From positions 1 through 64,000 of the forward strand of contig BBYL01000009.1 in assembly GCA_001570385.1 (NCBI GenBank): DNA of 64,000 nt. Direction: 5' to 3'. Position 1 is the first letter of the stretch. Each line of letters begins with the position of its first letter. Below are positions 62,375-64,000 of this stretch, one piece after another. The translations under genes and the position numbers were made by a program. Below the pieces are notes generated by a model. It did no database searches and was not told where the DNA came from. It saw only the letters and a list, made by a program, of their open reading frames with translations. The DNA is from Microtetraspora glauca (GTDB lineage: Bacteria > Actinomycetota > Actinomycetes > Streptosporangiales > Streptosporangiaceae).

Positions 62375-62833
62375 GTGACCGTGAAGGTCTTCCAGGGCAT
62401 CGAGGAGTTCGAGAAGGCGGTCGGCGTCCACTTGGGGTACAGCGACTGGCACGCCCTCAGCCAGGATCAGATCGACCTGTTCGCTGACGCGACGGGTGAC
62501 CATCAGTGGATCCACGTCGATCAGGAGAAGGCGGCGCAGGGCCCGTTCGGCACCACCATCGCGCACGGCTACTTGACGCTGTCGCTCGTGCCGAAGCTGG
62601 TCGGACAGGTCTACCGGATCGAAGGTCTGAAGATGGGGATCAACTACGGGTGCGACAAGGTTCGGTTCCCTTCTCCGGTTCCGGTCGGCTCTCGTGTCCG
62701 CGCGGGCGTCAAACTGGTGTCGCTGATCCCCGGCCCGAGCGGCGTGCGGGCCGTCGCCCGCGTCAGCGTCGAGCGCGAGGGGTCGGACAAGCCGGCCTGC
62801 GTGGTCGAGACGGTCACCCTCTTGGTGCCCTGA
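62375..62833 (+). CDS. MaoC-like (R)-specific enoyl-CoA hydratase
   Basis: A 152-residue hotdog protein. The hydratase-2 motif is QIDLFADATGDHQWIHVDQE with Asp and His as the catalytic pair, followed by GTTIAHGYLTLSLVP. It hydrates or dehydrates an acyl-CoA. GTG at 62375 and 62381 are both acceptable starts with AGGAG sites. It is co-transcribed with the FabG-like gene. Confidence 0.93.
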   Translation: MTVKVFQGIEEFEKAVGVHLGYSDWHALSQDQIDLFADATGDHQWIHVDQEKAAQGPFGTTIAHGYLTLSLVPKLVGQVYRIEGLKMGINYGCDKVRFPSPVPVGSRVRAGVKLVSLIPGPSGVRAVARVSVEREGSDKPACVVETVTLLVP

Positions 62834-63179
62834 TCGCGCAAGGGACCGAAGGCTCGGGAACGCCTGCTCTCGATCCCAGTTCGGCACCTGTCATGGCCGG
62901 GCCGCACAAGGCGGCGAGGCGCCCGGCCTGGTACGTGAACGTAGCGGCCTGGCCTGCGACGTCTCAGCCCCCTTCAATGTCATGCCCTTGGCGACCTTGT
63001 CGGGGGCTCTGCCACCGAGTGCGCCGTGGCCTGGAGTTCGCGGTGCCCCATCCGCGTACCCGAAGTCGGAGCCCGGATGGACAAAGGGAGTGTCGGGCTC
63101 GTTCGCTCTCGACATGTGTCCGATGACAGGCCTGGCGACCCGCCAGTACTTCTTGAACGGACTCAGGACGAGGAGCGGA
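62834..63179. other. 346-bp interval before the enoyl-CoA hydratase
   Basis: An open plus-strand frame runs through into the hydratase gene but lacks a start site and family pattern before 63180. I see no hairpin or clear promoter. Confidence 0.45.
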
Positions 63180-63986
63180 ATGAAGAGTCATCAAGATCGG
63201 GAACCGGGATCGACGATTGAGTACGTGGCCCGGAACGGGGTGGCGCGGATCGCCCTCAACCGCCCGAGTCGGCTGAACGCCGTCACCCCGCAGTTGGTAC
63301 GCGACCTGCTGGAGGCGATCGAGCAGGCGGATCGTGACCAGGCGCGGGTCATCGTGATCAGCGGACGGGGTCGTTCGTTCTGCTCCGGCTACGACCTTAA
63401 GCACGAGATGGTCGGAAGTCCGCCGGCCGACGAGCGCGTCGAACGGCTGCGCCGTATCCAGGCGCTCACCACGAGGTTGCGCGGGTCGGCCGGCTGCGTC
63501 ATCGCCCAGGTTCACGGATACGCGTTGGGGGCGGGCGCTGAACTCGCGTTCGCCGCCGATTTCGTCGTCGCGGCGGAGGACGCGGTGTTCGGGTTCCCCG
63601 AGGTGGAGGCCGGTCTGAGCGTGACCGGCGGCATCTCGGCCATCCTCCCTCGGCTGGTCGGACCGGCCCGGGCCCGGAGGCTGATGATCCTGGGGGAGCG
63701 GGTCGATGGGAAGCAGGCATACGAGATGGGCCTGGTCAGCCATGCGGCCGCCGACGGCGACGTTCCAGCAGTCGTGGATTCGCTGGCCGAGACGGTGCTG
63801 AGCCGGCCGAGGGTGGCCGTCGAGGGCGCGAAGCGACTCCTCGAACAGGGGACCTGGGCGGATCTGGACGGTGCGCTCGACGCAGAGGTGGGGTTCGCCC
63901 TCCGGGCGCAGGACTCCGGCGAGGCCCGTACCGCGCAGCAGAGTTTCGCCGCAGGTCGCGGCCTTCGAGTGGCGGGAGACGAGTGA
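63180..63986 (+). CDS. enoyl-CoA hydratase/isomerase (crotonase family)
   Basis: A 268-residue crotonase. VARIALNRPSRLNAV opens the fold; GRSFCSGYDLKHE is the first oxyanion-hole loop and VHGYALGAGAELAFAADF the second; PEVEAGLSVTGGIS covers the acid/base region. The position of the usual first catalytic Glu is taken by an alanine/glutamate stretch (GAGAELA), so hydratase, isomerase or hydrolase activity are all possible. ATG 63180 has GAGGAG 5 bases upstream. Confidence 0.9.
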   Translation: MKSHQDREPGSTIEYVARNGVARIALNRPSRLNAVTPQLVRDLLEAIEQADRDQARVIVISGRGRSFCSGYDLKHEMVGSPPADERVERLRRIQALTTRLRGSAGCVIAQVHGYALGAGAELAFAADFVVAAEDAVFGFPEVEAGLSVTGGISAILPRLVGPARARRLMILGERVDGKQAYEMGLVSHAAADGDVPAVVDSLAETVLSRPRVAVEGAKRLLEQGTWADLDGALDAEVGFALRAQDSGEARTAQQSFAAGRGLRVAGDE

Positions 63987-64000
63987 TGACGGGGACCAGC
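63986..64000 (+). CDS. start of a gene running off the right edge
   Basis: An ATG overlaps the hydratase stop (TGATG) and reads MTGTS to the end of the window. The overlap suggests a coupled downstream gene, but five codons identify nothing. Confidence 0.35.

Overview
The window is GC-rich, has GTG and TTG starts beside ATG, and codes for TetR/LysR/IclR/GntR regulators, Rieske oxygenases, P450/ferredoxin pairs and an RsbU-type phosphatase. This points to a large-genome actinomycete, most like the Streptosporangiales/Streptomyces range (inference from gene types and composition). It reads as an accessory catabolic island: several degradation modules, each with its own regulator, separated by insertion-sequence remains and broken genes. 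I saw no tRNA, rRNA, CRISPR array or replication origin.

Layout. 0-8 kb: an IS5 end abutting a membrane-anchored esterase with a divergent LysR gene, a TetR gene with a small membrane protein behind a double operator, then a TetR / P450 / ferredoxin unit. 9-22.5 kb: an aromatic-degradation block with an MHS-type transporter, a complete Rieske system (NTF2-fold protein, ferredoxin, reductase, oxygenase), IclR and LysR regulators, a carbon-nitrogen hydrolase, a second Rieske dioxygenase (alpha and beta), an unknown small protein, and catB-catA-catC of the catechol ortho pathway. 23-31 kb: YkvI-like transporter, thioesterase, TetR, acyl-CoA ligase, saccharopine-dehydrogenase-like protein and a three-subunit biotin-dependent acyl-CoA carboxylase. 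33-36 kb: TetR, APC permease and a second saccharopine-dehydrogenase-like paralogue. 37-41 kb: TetR, acyl-CoA dehydrogenase, thiolase and SDR. 41-42.6 kb: mosaic pseudogenes. 42.7-52.9 kb: one minus-strand catabolic unit (MhpB/MhpC-like meta-cleavage enzymes, three SDRs, a TIM-barrel protein, an alcohol dehydrogenase and a TctABC-type tripartite transporter) with a divergent GntR gene. 53-58 kb: decayed genes, a multi-domain SpoIIE phosphatase, and an IS4-like element with intact ends and a 10-bp target duplication inserted in an IS3 remnant. 58-64 kb: an AAA/LuxR regulator and a FabG-MaoC-enoyl-CoA hydratase group.

How it fits together. The Rieske and cat genes suggest an aromatic substrate (possibly released from an amide or nitrile by the C-N hydrolase) converted to catechol and on to 3-oxoadipate enol-lactone. 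The meta-cleavage/TTT unit is a second aromatic route with its own import. The carboxylase/ligase/saccharopine-dehydrogenase-like unit does not match any pathway I know and is the best candidate here for undescribed biochemistry.
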